Part shown: piece by piece, positions 17,407 to 26,197 of the stretch
Layout of the letters: the number at the start of each line of letters is the position of its first letter
How positions within the stretch are numbered: position 1 is the stretch's first letter
Source: an uncultured Micrococcales bacterium
Lineage (GTDB): Bacteria; Actinomycetota; Actinomycetes; Actinomycetales; Microbacteriaceae
Length of the DNA stretch: 45,366 bases
Assembly (NCBI GenBank): GCA_903887175.1
Contig: CAISOV010000064.1
Location: 1 to 45,366, forward strand
Reading direction: 5' to 3'
Position numbers and translations under genes: made by a program
The notes under the pieces: model-generated
Databases searched by the model: none
Seen by the model: only the letters and a program-made list of their open reading frames with translations
Told to the model about the DNA's origin: nothing

Positions 17407-17515
17407 TCGGTGCACATTCAAAACAGCTAAATCTGGGTTGTTTACCTTTTGTTTACCTAATGCACATTTGTTGTTTAAGTGATTACGAAGCTCGAATCTT
17501 TGCAAGAATGGGCTT
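17407..17515. promoter_or_regulatory. Upstream region of DUF885 gene with helically phased repeats
   Basis: TTGTTTACCT occurs at 17438-17447 and 17449-17458 (11 bp apart), with a partial copy TTGTTTAAGT at 17471-17480 (22 bp further). TGCACATT also occurs twice (17411 and 17461). AAGAAT at 17504 could be the -10 box for a leaderless start at 17516. The phasing suggests several copies of a regulator bound on one DNA face; this is unproven. Confidence 0.4.
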
Positions 17516-19180
17516 ATGACACGTGTGCCAAGCAAAATCGACGCGCTCGCCGAGCACTGGTATGCGACGCTTATCAACTTGAGCCCAGAGTTGGCAACCT
17601 CTGTTGGATCAAAAATAGGTGCCGACAAACTTAGCGATCAAAGCCCGGCTGCCGACGAACATTTCAATGCTGAACGCAATCGATTTTTAGTGCAACTGCG
17701 CAACACCCAACCAGCCGACGCCGTCGACGAAATTACCAAACATGCCATGCTCACTCAGCTAGAGCTTGAAAACGAATACTTCGAGGCCAAGCTAAGTGAA
17801 CGCAACCTCAATGTGATTGCTTCACCGGCTCAGGGAATCCGCGACATTTTTGATCTTTCGCCTACCGAAACCGAAGAAGACTGGCAAAACCTAGCCGGTC
17901 GCATGAATGCGGTTGGCGGTGCTCTAGCTGGCTACGTAGAAACCTTGCGGGCCGGAATCGCGCACAAAAATACTCCTGCCCGGCGACAGGTCAAAGAAGT
18001 CGCAAAACAGGTGAAGCAGTTAACTGCCAACAAAGGTTTTTTTCTAGATTTTGCAAAAAGCGCCTCTATAAGTGGTGAAGAACTACCCAAGAGCCTGCGC
18101 AAAGACCTCAAACGCGCGGCAGAAGCGGCCACCCAAAGCTATCTGCTATTTGGCAACTTTTTGAGCGGCGAATTGCTAGATGCCGCCAAAAAACGCGATG
18201 CCGTTGGCCGCGATCACTATCAGTTGGCTAGCCGAGAGTTTCTAGGCGCAACCGTTGACCTAGATGAAACATATGAGTGGGGCATCGAAGAATTAGCGCG
18301 GGTGACCGCTGAACAAGAAGCTGTTGCCAACAAAATCAAGCGCGGTGCCACGGTTGAAGAAGCCATAAAAAAACTTGACAACGATGAAGCTCGCAAGTTG
18401 CAAGGATCAAAGGCGCTTCAGGCCTGGATGCAGCAACTTTCTGACACCGCGATAGAAGAGTTGGGCAAAACTCACTTTGACATCGCACCTGAGTTGCGGG
18501 CCCTAGAGTGCATGATAGCCCCGACCAACACCGGCGGCATTTATTACACCGGCCCAACCGATGATTTTTCGCGCCCAGGGCGCATGTGGTGGTCGGTGCC
18601 AGCAGGCGTTGAAACCTTTGAAACTTGGCGTGAAACCACAACGGTCTACCACGAGGGCGTTCCTGGCCATCACCTGCAGGTAGCCCAGGCGGTTTTCAAC
18701 AAAAATGAATTGAACTCGTGGCGTCGCAACCTTAGCTTCAGCTCGGGTCACGCAGAAGGCTGGGCGCTTTATGCCGAAAGACTTATGCAAGACCTTGGCT
18801 TTTTAGATGACCTCGGTGATCAGCTGGGCATGCTCGATGGCCAACGCATGCGAGCTGCCCGTGTTGTGCTCGATATTGGCGTTCACCTTGGCAAACCTCG
18901 ACTTGATGGCGAAGGCAAGTGGGACCACGCCTATGCGCGCGAGTTCATGGGCAAAAATGTGCACATGGCACCAGAGTTTATCGACTTTGAGGTGAACCGT
19001 TACTTTGGCTGGCCTGGCCAAGCGCCAAGCTACAAGATTGGTCAGCGCATTTGGGAGCAACTGCGCGATGACGCGGCGGCAAGAGCTGGTAAAAACTTTG
19101 ACATCAAAGCTTTTCACACCAAAGCACTAAACCTTGGCGGCTTGCCTCTCGAGACCCTGAAAATGGCGCTTGGCGAATAG
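17516..19180 (+). CDS. DUF885 family protein, probable zinc metallopeptidase
   Basis: The 554-residue protein carries YHEGVPGHHLQ near residue 380, an extended HExxH-like motif (HEGVPGHH) typical of DUF885, and SSGHAEGWALYAERLM about 40 residues later, supplying the likely third ligand (Glu). Most of the rest is helical, as in the M32/M3-like gluzincin fold. No signal peptide or membrane helix is seen, so a cytosolic peptidase is likely. The substrate is unknown. The start is the ATG at 17516 with no ribosome site. The gene ends 7 bp before the convergent membrane-protein stop. It is alone on its strand, between the acc genes and the signalling genes. Confidence 0.85.
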   Translation: MTRVPSKIDALAEHWYATLINLSPELATSVGSKIGADKLSDQSPAADEHFNAERNRFLVQLRNTQPADAVDEITKHAMLTQLELENEYFEAKLSERNLNVIASPAQGIRDIFDLSPTETEEDWQNLAGRMNAVGGALAGYVETLRAGIAHKNTPARRQVKEVAKQVKQLTANKGFFLDFAKSASISGEELPKSLRKDLKRAAEAATQSYLLFGNFLSGELLDAAKKRDAVGRDHYQLASREFLGATVDLDETYEWGIEELARVTAEQEAVANKIKRGATVEEAIKKLDNDEARKLQGSKALQAWMQQLSDTAIEELGKTHFDIAPELRALECMIAPTNTGGIYYTGPTDDFSRPGRMWWSVPAGVETFETWRETTTVYHEGVPGHHLQVAQAVFNKNELNSWRRNLSFSSGHAEGWALYAERLMQDLGFLDDLGDQLGMLDGQRMRAARVVLDIGVHLGKPRLDGEGKWDHAYAREFMGKNVHMAPEFIDFEVNRYFGWPGQAPSYKIGQRIWEQLRDDAAARAGKNFDIKAFHTKALNLGGLPLETLKMALGE

Positions 19181-19187
19181 TTGCTCG

Positions 19188-20171
19188 CTAAAGCCTAGTG
19201 CCCAACTTTAAGAATTCGTCAGGCGATTCTGAACCCGATTGAGCTACGACAATGCTCAAACGCCACTTTTCACCTTTCGGCGCGCGAACCACCACTCGAC
19301 CAGAGGTTGTGCGGTTGAGCACGCTAACAACTTCGAATCGAATGGTTTCAAGCTCTAGCAAGTCGCAACCCTCAAGACCACCTTCGTCACGAATGGTCAC
19401 CTCAATGCCTCTGCGCCGTGCTTCAAGTGCGGCATCACGCACCAGTGCATCGATAACATCCCCTCCCGAAATCGCATCGCGCAATTGGGCTTCGAGCAAC
19501 AGCGCTTCAATTTTTTCATTCTTTAGCAGCTGCCCGCCTCTCGAAACAATGTTGCGCAAGGTTGGCAGCGCACCTCGCAAAGCCTCTTGGGCCCGCGACT
19601 GGCGTTCAAAGCGGGCTGCCGATGTAGCCGCTGACTTGGCAGCTGTGAGTTTGGCTTCTTCGGTGAACAGTTCGGTCGCTTGAGCCGTGCTCTCTAAACC
19701 AATCGATAGACCCGTTGCTGCAACCACAAAAAGCAGCGCACCAATCAATCCAGAATTCACTAAGAATCCAACGCCACCCCAAACCAGAACCTCGACATAT
19801 AAAACCGCGAGGCCCAGCCAGGCTAAAAATTTGTATTGTCTAATCGCGGTAACAGCCAGCAGCGTTGCCATGGCTGCGACATACCAGGTGCCATAACCAC
19901 CTTTTTGCTCTTGCGAAAGCTGAAACTGCATCAAAAGCGGCACAGCAAAAACTGCAACCAGATTAGCCCAAGCCTGAAACCAAGGCAGTCGCATTGGTGC
20001 ATAAAGCGTCACCGAGGCAACCAAAACCAATACATAAATTGTCAGCGCTGCGATTACATAAAAAGGTTTGTGATCTTTGCCGTCAAGCAGCATGATCGTG
20101 CCGAGAACTGCGTGATAAAGACCGAAAGCCAAGCCAGTAACCGAGACCAGCCAGCGCTGCAAAACAATCAT
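19188..20171 (-). CDS. Membrane protein with degenerate histidine-kinase-like C-terminus
   Basis: The 327-residue protein has about six hydrophobic helices (residues ~5-165), then a coiled-coil-like Ala/Glu segment (AQATELFTEEAKLTAAKSAATSAARFERQ). A C-terminal soluble part reads LEARRRGIEVTIRDEGG...LLELETIRFEVVSVLNRTTSGRVVVRAPKG. That layout mimics the ATPase half of a sensor kinase, but there is no phosphoacceptor His, no clear N box and no glycine boxes. It overlaps the end of the true kinase gene by 4 bp (ATGA), so the regulator, kinase and this protein should be translated together. It may be a signal-sensing partner or a pseudo-kinase; function is inferred from context. Confidence 0.7.
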   Translation of the reverse strand: MIVLQRWLVSVTGLAFGLYHAVLGTIMLLDGKDHKPFYVIAALTIYVLVLVASVTLYAPMRLPWFQAWANLVAVFAVPLLMQFQLSQEQKGGYGTWYVAAMATLLAVTAIRQYKFLAWLGLAVLYVEVLVWGGVGFLVNSGLIGALLFVVAATGLSIGLESTAQATELFTEEAKLTAAKSAATSAARFERQSRAQEALRGALPTLRNIVSRGGQLLKNEKIEALLLEAQLRDAISGGDVIDALVRDAALEARRRGIEVTIRDEGGLEGCDLLELETIRFEVVSVLNRTTSGRVVVRAPKGEKWRLSIVVAQSGSESPDEFLKLGTRL

Positions 20172-21388
20172 GGTTTACCCCACTGCAAAATCACGGTGGT
20201 GCCCTCATTAAGCACGCTCTTAATGTGCGCCTCGCCTCCGACTGACGCCATTCGACGGCGCATCGAAAGGGCAATGCCGAGACGGTGCTTTGGAACGCGA
20301 CTTAGCCGAAAGCCCTTGCCGTTATCTATGACCACGACTTTTACGCCCTCAGTGTGGTTTCGCAAAACAATTTGCCGGCGCACACCGCGCCCGGCATGCT
20401 GCACAGAGTTTGAAAGCGCCTGAATAGTGGCCTCATTGATGGCATCGGCAACATCGCTCGGAATCTCTAAATCAGAGGTAGGGCCTAAATCAATGTGAAT
20501 GTCAGGCACTAGCTCCTGAGCCGTTTTGCCAAGCGCAAAGAACAGGCTCGAAACCGTAATCGGGCTTTCATCGGTAACTTGAAGCGAACTAAAACTAATC
20601 AGCTTTTCAATAGCTATTTGAGCCAAGTCGCTCACGTGTTGAGCTTCTTTTTGTGTTTTAGTTGCCGAAGTCAAAAGCAGCGTGGTCAAAACCTGGTCAT
20701 GCACCAACGCGTCGATGCGGTCGCGCTCACGCTCAATAGCATCAACCCTGGCACTCGCGGCAGAAGCTTCTGCGGCCCTTTGACTTGCTAAATCAGCGTC
20801 TCTCGCAGACGCGCGAAGCATCCAGATCAAGGCCGCAACACAGCTGCTAAAGAGCAAAATATAAATTGCGCCAAGCAGGCTATCCCACTGATGAAATTGG
20901 CTTGCCGTTGTGCTCTCGCGAAGCACGATCCACGCCACGGGGGTGGCTACCAAGTAGGCCACAGCCACACCCACAGGCAAGCCCACCGCGGCGGCGATAC
21001 CTGATACTCCAAGGGCCTCATAGATCCAAGGCGTTGGCCCGGCATCAGCTGCCGGCACACCCTGAAGAGGCAAGCTCCAGGCGCAAACTTCAATGAAAAC
21101 CACAATGGCGAACAACGCGCACATCAACTTTCCCAAGTGGGTGAAAAAAGCCATAGCAACCATAGCGATTTCAAGAGCCAACACCAGCGACACAAAAAGC
21201 CAAGACCAAAAAGGATTCTGATCTTTGGTCTGGCCAAGAAAATTCAAAAACATTTCAACACCCGTGCCCAGGGTTGCAATTGACAGAACCTTCACGGCCA
21301 AGTTGTCAATCAGGTTGACGGTGTAAGACTTGGTGGGCTTAGCCTCAAGCTGTGACTGCACAGCTCTCTTAGCAAAAATCGATTTCAA
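20168..21388 (-). CDS. Sensor histidine kinase (NarL/DesK-type partner)
   Basis: The 406-residue protein has about five membrane helices (residues ~45-205), a linker coiled coil (RAAEASAASARVDAIERERDRI), and then a HisKA_3-type site in LVHDQVLTTLLL whose His is the likely phosphoacceptor. The ATPase domain is intact: N box in NEATIQALSNSVQHAG, G1 in VVIDNGKGF, and G2-like RLGIALSMRRRMASVGGEA ending EGTTVILQW. It would phosphorylate the LuxR-type regulator whose stop overlaps its start by 4 bp. The signal is unknown; the small extracytoplasmic loops suggest an intramembrane-type sensor. Confidence 0.88.
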   Translation of the reverse strand: MKSIFAKRAVQSQLEAKPTKSYTVNLIDNLAVKVLSIATLGTGVEMFLNFLGQTKDQNPFWSWLFVSLVLALEIAMVAMAFFTHLGKLMCALFAIVVFIEVCAWSLPLQGVPAADAGPTPWIYEALGVSGIAAAVGLPVGVAVAYLVATPVAWIVLRESTTASQFHQWDSLLGAIYILLFSSCVAALIWMLRASARDADLASQRAAEASAASARVDAIERERDRIDALVHDQVLTTLLLTSATKTQKEAQHVSDLAQIAIEKLISFSSLQVTDESPITVSSLFFALGKTAQELVPDIHIDLGPTSDLEIPSDVADAINEATIQALSNSVQHAGRGVRRQIVLRNHTEGVKVVVIDNGKGFRLSRVPKHRLGIALSMRRRMASVGGEAHIKSVLNEGTTVILQWGKP

Positions 21389-22032
21389 AGTGCACCATCG
21401 TCAATCAAGCCATCTTCAAGTGCGCGACGCACCCAGTCGGTCTTATTTTCGATCGGACGACCAGCTCCGTCATATTTGCGACGCACCCGCACAATATGTT
21501 CCTTGACCGTGTGCTGACTAATGCCCAAATAATTTGCCACCTGCTTTTGCGCCAAACCTGATGCATAAAGCGATAAAACTTCGCGTTCGCGCGCACTCAG
21601 ATTTGCCTCTTTGAACTCGAGATCGGCATCAATCGCCGCAGCGGTGTGAATGTTGTCAATGTTGCCACCAGCGGCCACCTCGTTGATTGCGCTAAAAAGA
21701 GCATCCATGCTGTTTGATTTTGCAACCAACCCTGCCGCACCCGCCCGAAGCGCGGCCCGCACCACATTTTGTTTATCGGCGATGCTAAAAATGATTACTG
21801 GAATTCCCTCGGCGACCAACGCACCCACATTTGCCGTGACGTTTGAGCCGTCGGCCAAAGACAGATCGAGCACTGCGATGTCGCAGTTTTGCTTTGAAAC
21901 TTTGCCACGCAGTTCGCCAAGGCTTGCCGCCGAGAAAGCCACCTCGTGGCCGGCAGAGGTTGCGGCGTGCAGAAAGCCGAAACGAATGGCTTCGTGGTCA
22001 TCGACTATGGCTAGTCGCAGCTTGCTTTGCAT
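21385..22032 (-). CDS. LuxR/NarL-family response regulator
   Basis: The receiver domain begins LRLAIVDDHEAIRFGF (acid pocket DD), has the phosphoacceptor Asp in DIAVLDLSLADGS, and the conserved Thr/Ser and Lys positions in VIIFSIADKQNVVRAALRAGAAGLVAKS. The C-terminal LuxR HTH is LSAREREVLSLYASGLAQKQVANYLGISQHTVKEHIVRVRRKY. The ORF track extends to 22158, but this would run into the neighbouring methyltransferase gene. The ATG at 22032 has GGGGGAG 7 nt upstream and starts just before the receiver, giving 215 residues. It is first in a three-gene unit with the kinase and the degenerate kinase-like protein. Targets are unknown. Confidence 0.9.
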   Translation of the reverse strand: MQSKLRLAIVDDHEAIRFGFLHAATSAGHEVAFSAASLGELRGKVSKQNCDIAVLDLSLADGSNVTANVGALVAEGIPVIIFSIADKQNVVRAALRAGAAGLVAKSNSMDALFSAINEVAAGGNIDNIHTAAAIDADLEFKEANLSAREREVLSLYASGLAQKQVANYLGISQHTVKEHIVRVRRKYDGAGRPIENKTDWVRRALEDGLIDDGAL

Positions 22033-22066
22033 CTTCACGCTCCCCCGTTGGTTTGGCCCTTTTTGC

Positions 22067-23278
22067 TTATTTGACCAGACTAACGATTGTTTCAACATGG
22101 TGAGTGTGAGCAAACAAGTCAAAAGCTCGAAGCGACGCGATCTTGTAACCGCCCGCAAGAAGCTGTTTCAGGTCACGAGCCAAAGCGATTGGGTCGCAGG
22201 CAACATAAACAATGTGCTTCGGGCTGATAGTGAGCAAGCGCTCAATAACTTTGGCGCCAGCGCCAGCACGAGGCGGGTCTAGAACCACGGTCGCAGTTGG
22301 CTTGGCGCCGGCACTCGCCTTTTCGTTCAAGAAGCGTTCGACTGACATGCAAAAAGTTTTAGCATTTGGCAGATCACTGAGGTTCAACGTGGCATCGTCG
22401 GTTGCTTGTCTAAACGATTCCACTGACGAAATGCGCAGGTCATTGCCGAAACGGCCAGCGAGCGTGCTCGCAAAAAGCCCAACACCGCCATAAAGGTCTA
22501 GGTTGTCAGCAGTTTTATCAATGCCGACGGCGGCCACCATGTCGAGCACAGCACCGGTGAGCACCTGAGGCGCCGCGCGGTGAACCTGCCAAAAACCACC
22601 GCCACTGATTCTAAAAGTGCGACCCGCAACTCGCTCGATGAGTCGTTCATCGCCTTTGAGTTTGCCGTCGATTTTCCACTGAATTTGACCGCTGCTCGAA
22701 GCTGCGATTTCGATGCTTTCGACGCTCTGATAGTTCTTGTTTTGAAACTCAAGTTCTTGAATGTCGTCAACCGCCAGCGGTAATGACTTCACTTTTACCA
22801 CTTCGTGGCTGCGCTCGCGATACGGGCCGACGTTGCCGGCTTCGTCAACGTGCAGTTGGATTCGTGTGCGATACCCCAGACCATTTGAATCGTCATCGCC
22901 AGGTGCTGCCTCAACGGTCACAGCCATGTCAACCCCAGCCATGCGTGAAAGAGCCTCGGTAATAACTTCAGCCTTGAGTTCACGCTGCCGTGAAAGCTTG
23001 ATATGACCAAACTCGCAGCCGCCGGCCTTGCCAACACCGGCGTCTTTCCAAACTTGGGGCACTCGATCAGGCGATGCCTCAAGAATTTGGGTTGGCTCGG
23101 CGCGACAAAAAGATGCTCCCCGGTCTTCAAAAACGCGTGCCTTCACGCGCTCGCCCGGCAAAACGTGCGAGACAAAAACCACGCGACCTTCGTGACGGGC
23201 AACAAAAATGCCGCCGTGAGCTACTTTTTCGATATTCAGCTCAAGGGTTTTGCCCAGCCAGTTTGGTTTTGCGTTCAT
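22067..23278 (-). CDS. TrmA/RumA-family RNA (uracil-5-)-methyltransferase
   Basis: The 403-residue protein opens with a TRAM RNA-binding domain (LNIEKVAHGGIFVARHEGRVVFVSHVLPGE). It ends with the SAM-dependent methyltransferase region: NLDLYGGVGLFASTLA for SAM binding, VVLDPPRAGAG, and the nucleophile Cys in VYVACDPIALARDL. This family makes 5-methyluridine in tRNA or 23S rRNA. Only one cysteine (GGCEFGHIKL) remains where RumA has a [4Fe-4S] set, so it probably lacks the cluster. The exact target (tRNA U54 or a 23S rRNA uridine) cannot be told. It diverges from maf, and the response regulator follows 34 bp downstream. Confidence 0.87.
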   Translation of the reverse strand: MNAKPNWLGKTLELNIEKVAHGGIFVARHEGRVVFVSHVLPGERVKARVFEDRGASFCRAEPTQILEASPDRVPQVWKDAGVGKAGGCEFGHIKLSRQRELKAEVITEALSRMAGVDMAVTVEAAPGDDDSNGLGYRTRIQLHVDEAGNVGPYRERSHEVVKVKSLPLAVDDIQELEFQNKNYQSVESIEIAASSSGQIQWKIDGKLKGDERLIERVAGRTFRISGGGFWQVHRAAPQVLTGAVLDMVAAVGIDKTADNLDLYGGVGLFASTLAGRFGNDLRISSVESFRQATDDATLNLSDLPNAKTFCMSVERFLNEKASAGAKPTATVVLDPPRAGAGAKVIERLLTISPKHIVYVACDPIALARDLKQLLAGGYKIASLRAFDLFAHTHHVETIVSLVK

Positions 23279-23326
23279 TCTTATAGTGTTTCACATCGCG
23301 GCCACTTCAAGCCCGTGCGCCACCGC

Positions 23327-23332
23327 TAACCT
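23327..23332 (+). promoter_or_regulatory. Probable -10 box for leaderless maf
   Basis: TAACCT lies 6 nt before the maf ATG, the same layout as at galE. AGAGG in the spacer could alternatively be read as a ribosome site, but it is too close to the ATG. Confidence 0.45.
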
Positions 23333-23338
23333 AGAGGC

Positions 23339-23995
23339 ATGACCCGCTTAGTTTTGGCTTCAACCTCGCCCGCTCGGCTAACTCTGCTTAGAAACGGTGG
23401 CATTGAGCCCATTTGCATTGCGCCTCAGGTTGACGAAGACCTGGTGAGTGCTGTTGCCACAGCCGAAGGTCTTATCAAGTCGACTGCCGACATGGTCGGG
23501 TTGCTTGCACGCGCTAAGGCAGAGGCCGTTTTGAATCACCCAGACGCGGTTGACGCAATTATTATCGGATGCGATTCTTCGCTCGAATTTGGTGGCGAAT
23601 CGCTGGGCAAGCCGCACCGGGCCGAGGTTGCGCGCGACCGCTGGTTGGCAATGCGAGGTGGCAACGGCAAACTTTTTAGCGGACACCACCTGATTGACAA
23701 TCGAAACAGCAGCAACGCAGATGCCACCAAAACTGGCGCATCTCGAGCGGCAACGACTCGAGTTTCGCATGCAACGGTGCACTTTGCGAACCTTAGCGAT
23801 CACGAGATCGACGCCTATGTGGCAACTGGCGAACCCTTGAAAGTTGCTGGCGCCTTCACCATCGACGGCCTCGGTGGTGCGTTTATTAGCGCCATCGAAG
23901 GCGACCCACACACTGTGATTGGTTTGTCGTTGCCTACCCTTCGATTGATGGCCCTAGAACTTGGTGTTGACTATTCAACGTTTTGGAATCGGTAA
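23339..23995 (+). CDS. maf: Maf family nucleoside triphosphate pyrophosphatase
   Basis: The 218-residue protein has the Maf start LASTSPARLTLLRNGGI, the catalytic Asp region IIGCDSSLEFGGESLGKP, and the late GAFTIDGLGGAFISAIEGD. Maf proteins hydrolyse non-canonical or modified NTPs (dTTP/UTP or m7GTP types) to monophosphates, a housekeeping and cell-division-linked role. The insertion RNSSNADATKTGASRAATTR around residues 120-140 is longer than in short Maf proteins. It lies between the carboxylase blocks, as in mycobacteria (Rv3282 beside accD5/accE5, as I recall). No ribosome site; a TAACCT box is 6 nt upstream. Confidence 0.9.
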   Translation: MTRLVLASTSPARLTLLRNGGIEPICIAPQVDEDLVSAVATAEGLIKSTADMVGLLARAKAEAVLNHPDAVDAIIIGCDSSLEFGGESLGKPHRAEVARDRWLAMRGGNGKLFSGHHLIDNRNSSNADATKTGASRAATTRVSHATVHFANLSDHEIDAYVATGEPLKVAGAFTIDGLGGAFISAIEGDPHTVIGLSLPTLRLMALELGVDYSTFWNR

Positions 23996-24052
23996 CACTT
24001 TTCACCCGATTTTCGGGCGAACTAAGGCTATTTGCCAATAGGCTTGACAATT

Positions 24053-25849
24053 ATGAACGCAGCTAACGTCACAAAAATCACCAAACTGCTCATCGCCAAC
24101 CGTGGTGAAATCGCGGTGCGAATTGCTCGAGCAGCGCGCGACGCTGGCATCACCTCGGTTGCTGTTTATGCCGACCAAGACCGCGACGCAATGCACGTCA
24201 AGCTGTCAGACGAGGCTTATGCCCTAAATGGCACTACCGGCCCTGAGACTTACCTAGTTATTGAAAAGATTCTAGATGTTGCCACTCGTTCAGGTGCTAA
24301 CGCGGTGCACCCGGGTTATGGCTTTTTGGCCGAGAATGCCGAATTTGCCCGACGTGTCATTGCTGCGGGTTTGATTTGGATCGGCCCTTCGCCAGAGGCG
24401 ATTGAACGCTTGGGCGACAAAGTTTCAGCTCGTCACGTTGCCGAAAAAGTTGGTGCGCCGTTAGCTGCCGGCACGCTAAACCCGGTTTCGGGCGCCGAAG
24501 AAGTTCTTGAGTTTGTCGCTAAACACGGCGTGCCGGTTGCAATCAAGGCAGCCTATGGCGGTGGCGGTCGCGGCATCAAGGTCGCTTATGCAGAATCAGA
24601 AGTTGCCGAACTTTTCGACTCAGCAACTCGTGAGGCAATCGCTGCTTTCGGCCGAGGCGAATGCTTCGTTGAAAAATATCTTGAGAAACCTCGCCACGTC
24701 GAAACCCAGTGTTTGGCCGACGCCTACGGCAACGTGGTTGTGGTTTCAACGCGCGACTGCTCATTGCAGCGTCGCCACCAAAAACTTGTTGAAGAAGCTC
24801 CAGCACCGTTTTTGACCGATGACCAAATCAAGCGCCTCTATGAGTCATCGAAGGCAATTTTGAAAGAGGTTGGCTACCAGGGTGCAGGCACCTGCGAATT
24901 CTTAGTTGCCCAAGACGGCACCATTTCGTTCCTCGAAGTGAACACTCGCCTGCAGGTTGAGCACCCCGTTTCAGAAGAAGTCACCGGCATCGACCTTGTT
25001 CGCGAGCAGTTCAGGCTTGCTGAGGGTGGCAAGCTCGACTATGCCGACCCTGTTGTCAAAGGGCACAGTTTCGAATTTCGCATCAACGGCGAAGATGCCG
25101 GTCGCAACTTTATGCCAGCGCCTGGCCCGGTTAAATTATTCAAAGCCCCTTCTGGCCCTGGCGTTCGCGTTGACTCTGGTGTTGAATCAGGCGACGAAAT
25201 CTCGGGTTCATTTGACTCTATGGTTGCCAAGCTGATTGTTACCGGCGCTAACCGCAACGAAGCTTTGGCTCGGGCCCGTCGCGCGCTGAGCGAGATGAAG
25301 GTCGAAGGTCTGCCGACTGTTTTGCCTTTTCACCAAAAGATTGTCAACGAGGCAGCCTTCATCGGCTCGCCTACACCAGACGGCGTCGGCAAGTTTGGCA
25401 TTTACACCCGTTGGATCGAAACCGAGTTTATAAACGACATTGCGGCTTTCGACGGCGAGCATGAAGCTGGCGCCAGCGCTGCTGAACGAAACTCAGTTGT
25501 TGTCGAAGTCGATGGCAAGCGTCTTGAGGTGAGCCTGCCAAGCAACCTATTTGCCGGCACGTCAAGTGGTGTGGGCGCAACCTCTGCCCCAACAAAACGC
25601 AAAGCTGGAACTGTTGCGGGCACCGGCGGCAACGGCAACTCGATAAAGGCTCCGATGCAGTCGACAGTAGTGAAAATCGCTGTAGCTCTCGGCGACAAAG
25701 TAGCCAAGGGCGACCTCGTTGTTGTGCTCGAGGCTATGAAAATGGAGCAGCCGCTAAACGCCCACAAAGACGGAGTAATCAAGGCCGTGAGTGTGGCAGT
25801 AGGTGAGACGGTGCCAGCTGGAACCGTGCTGCTAGAGTTCGAAGACTAG
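24053..25849 (+). CDS. accA: Acyl-CoA carboxylase alpha subunit: biotin carboxylase plus BCCP
   Basis: The ~598-residue protein fuses biotin carboxylase and biotin carboxyl carrier. The start motif is [22 protein letters not shown]; the ATP-grasp glycine loop [14 protein letters not shown] lies near residue 168; [19 protein letters not shown] and [17 protein letters not shown] form the active site. The C-terminal biotinyl domain has EAMKMEQPL with the target Lys near residue 563. This is the AccA3-type subunit that serves several AccD partners, here with accD and accE at 15532-17406 and BirA at 14614. The ORF track starts at a TTG (24032); the ATG at 24053 is more likely, since the family begins only a few residues before [15 protein letters not shown] is 8 nt upstream. 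Confidence 0.94.
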   Translation: MNAANVTKITKLLIANRGEIAVRIARAARDAGITSVAVYADQDRDAMHVKLSDEAYALNGTTGPETYLVIEKILDVATRSGANAVHPGYGFLAENAEFARRVIAAGLIWIGPSPEAIERLGDKVSARHVAEKVGAPLAAGTLNPVSGAEEVLEFVAKHGVPVAIKAAYGGGGRGIKVAYAESEVAELFDSATREAIAAFGRGECFVEKYLEKPRHVETQCLADAYGNVVVVSTRDCSLQRRHQKLVEEAPAPFLTDDQIKRLYESSKAILKEVGYQGAGTCEFLVAQDGTISFLEVNTRLQVEHPVSEEVTGIDLVREQFRLAEGGKLDYADPVVKGHSFEFRINGEDAGRNFMPAPGPVKLFKAPSGPGVRVDSGVESGDEISGSFDSMVAKLIVTGANRNEALARARRALSEMKVEGLPTVLPFHQKIVNEAAFIGSPTPDGVGKFGIYTRWIETEFINDIAAFDGEHEAGASAAERNSVVVEVDGKRLEVSLPSNLFAGTSSGVGATSAPTKRKAGTVAGTGGNGNSIKAPMQSTVVKIAVALGDKVAKGDLVVVLEAMKMEQPLNAHKDGVIKAVSVAVGETVPAGTVLLEFED

Positions 25850-25858
25850 CTAACCCTT

Positions 25859-26122
25859 TTAGTGGTAATAGTGGGCGATGTAATCATCGTCTTCGTCATC
25901 ATCGTCAAAACTTATTAGAGGTGGCGCTGTCGGCTGAGCAATGACGGCCCAGTCGCCCGCCCAATCACAACTTGGGCAGCGTCTAGTCGGGTAACCCCAA
26001 GCCACTGCACCGTCAGGGTGCAGAGCAACTTCACCGCGAATGTTGAGAACTTCGGTTTTGTGCGCAAACCAGAACTTTTTAGTCTTGGTGCTGCACTTAG
26101 GGCAAAGCAAAGTTAGAGCCAT
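25859..26122 (-). CDS. Small zinc-ribbon protein with acidic tail
   Basis: The 87-residue protein has two CxxC pairs, LLCPKCSTKT at the N-terminus and RRCPSCDWAG near residue 50, spaced as in a zinc ribbon. The C-terminus is an unusual acidic stretch (SFDDDDEDDDYIAHYYH) ending in His/Tyr residues. No named family is recognised; the role may be nucleic-acid or protein binding, or metal handling. TAGCGT lies 6 nt before the ATG and there is no ribosome site, so a leaderless mRNA is likely, which supports a real gene. The stop is 9 bp from the accA stop on the other strand. A separate unit upstream of it is lpdA, 75 bp away. Confidence 0.75.
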   Translation of the reverse strand: MALTLLCPKCSTKTKKFWFAHKTEVLNIRGEVALHPDGAVAWGYPTRRCPSCDWAGDWAVIAQPTAPPLISFDDDDEDDDYIAHYYH

Positions 26123-26128
26123 AGCTAG

Positions 26129-26134
26129 ACGCTA
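26129..26134 (-). promoter_or_regulatory. Probable -10 box of the zinc-ribbon gene
   Basis: On the minus strand TAGCGT lies 6 nt before the ATG at 26122, as at galE, maf and the purine phosphorylase gene. Confidence 0.45.
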
Positions 26135-26197
26135 TTGGCTGCTAGCGACATTGCGCCAGCGCAAAAGGTGCTGCAAAACTTAGCTGCCCTTACAGCC

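Noticed and set aside
22033-22158. 42-codon N-terminal extension of the response regulator
   Set aside because: It runs into the methyltransferase gene and is not part of a receiver domain; the ATG at 22032 has a strong GGGGGAG site.
21650-22282. 210-residue plus-strand ORF across the regulator and methyltransferase genes
   Set aside because: It is antisense to two genes with clear domains and has no family features.
24032-24052. TTG start for accA giving seven extra residues
   Set aside because: The biotin carboxylase family starts close to LIANRGEIA; the ATG at 24053 is sufficient and lies at a reasonable distance from a TAGGCT box.
26151-26164. Palindrome TTGCGC-CA-GCGCAA between lpdA and the zinc-ribbon gene
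   Set aside because: No T-run follows on either strand, so it is not a convincing terminator. A GC-rich 14-mer like this can occur by chance.
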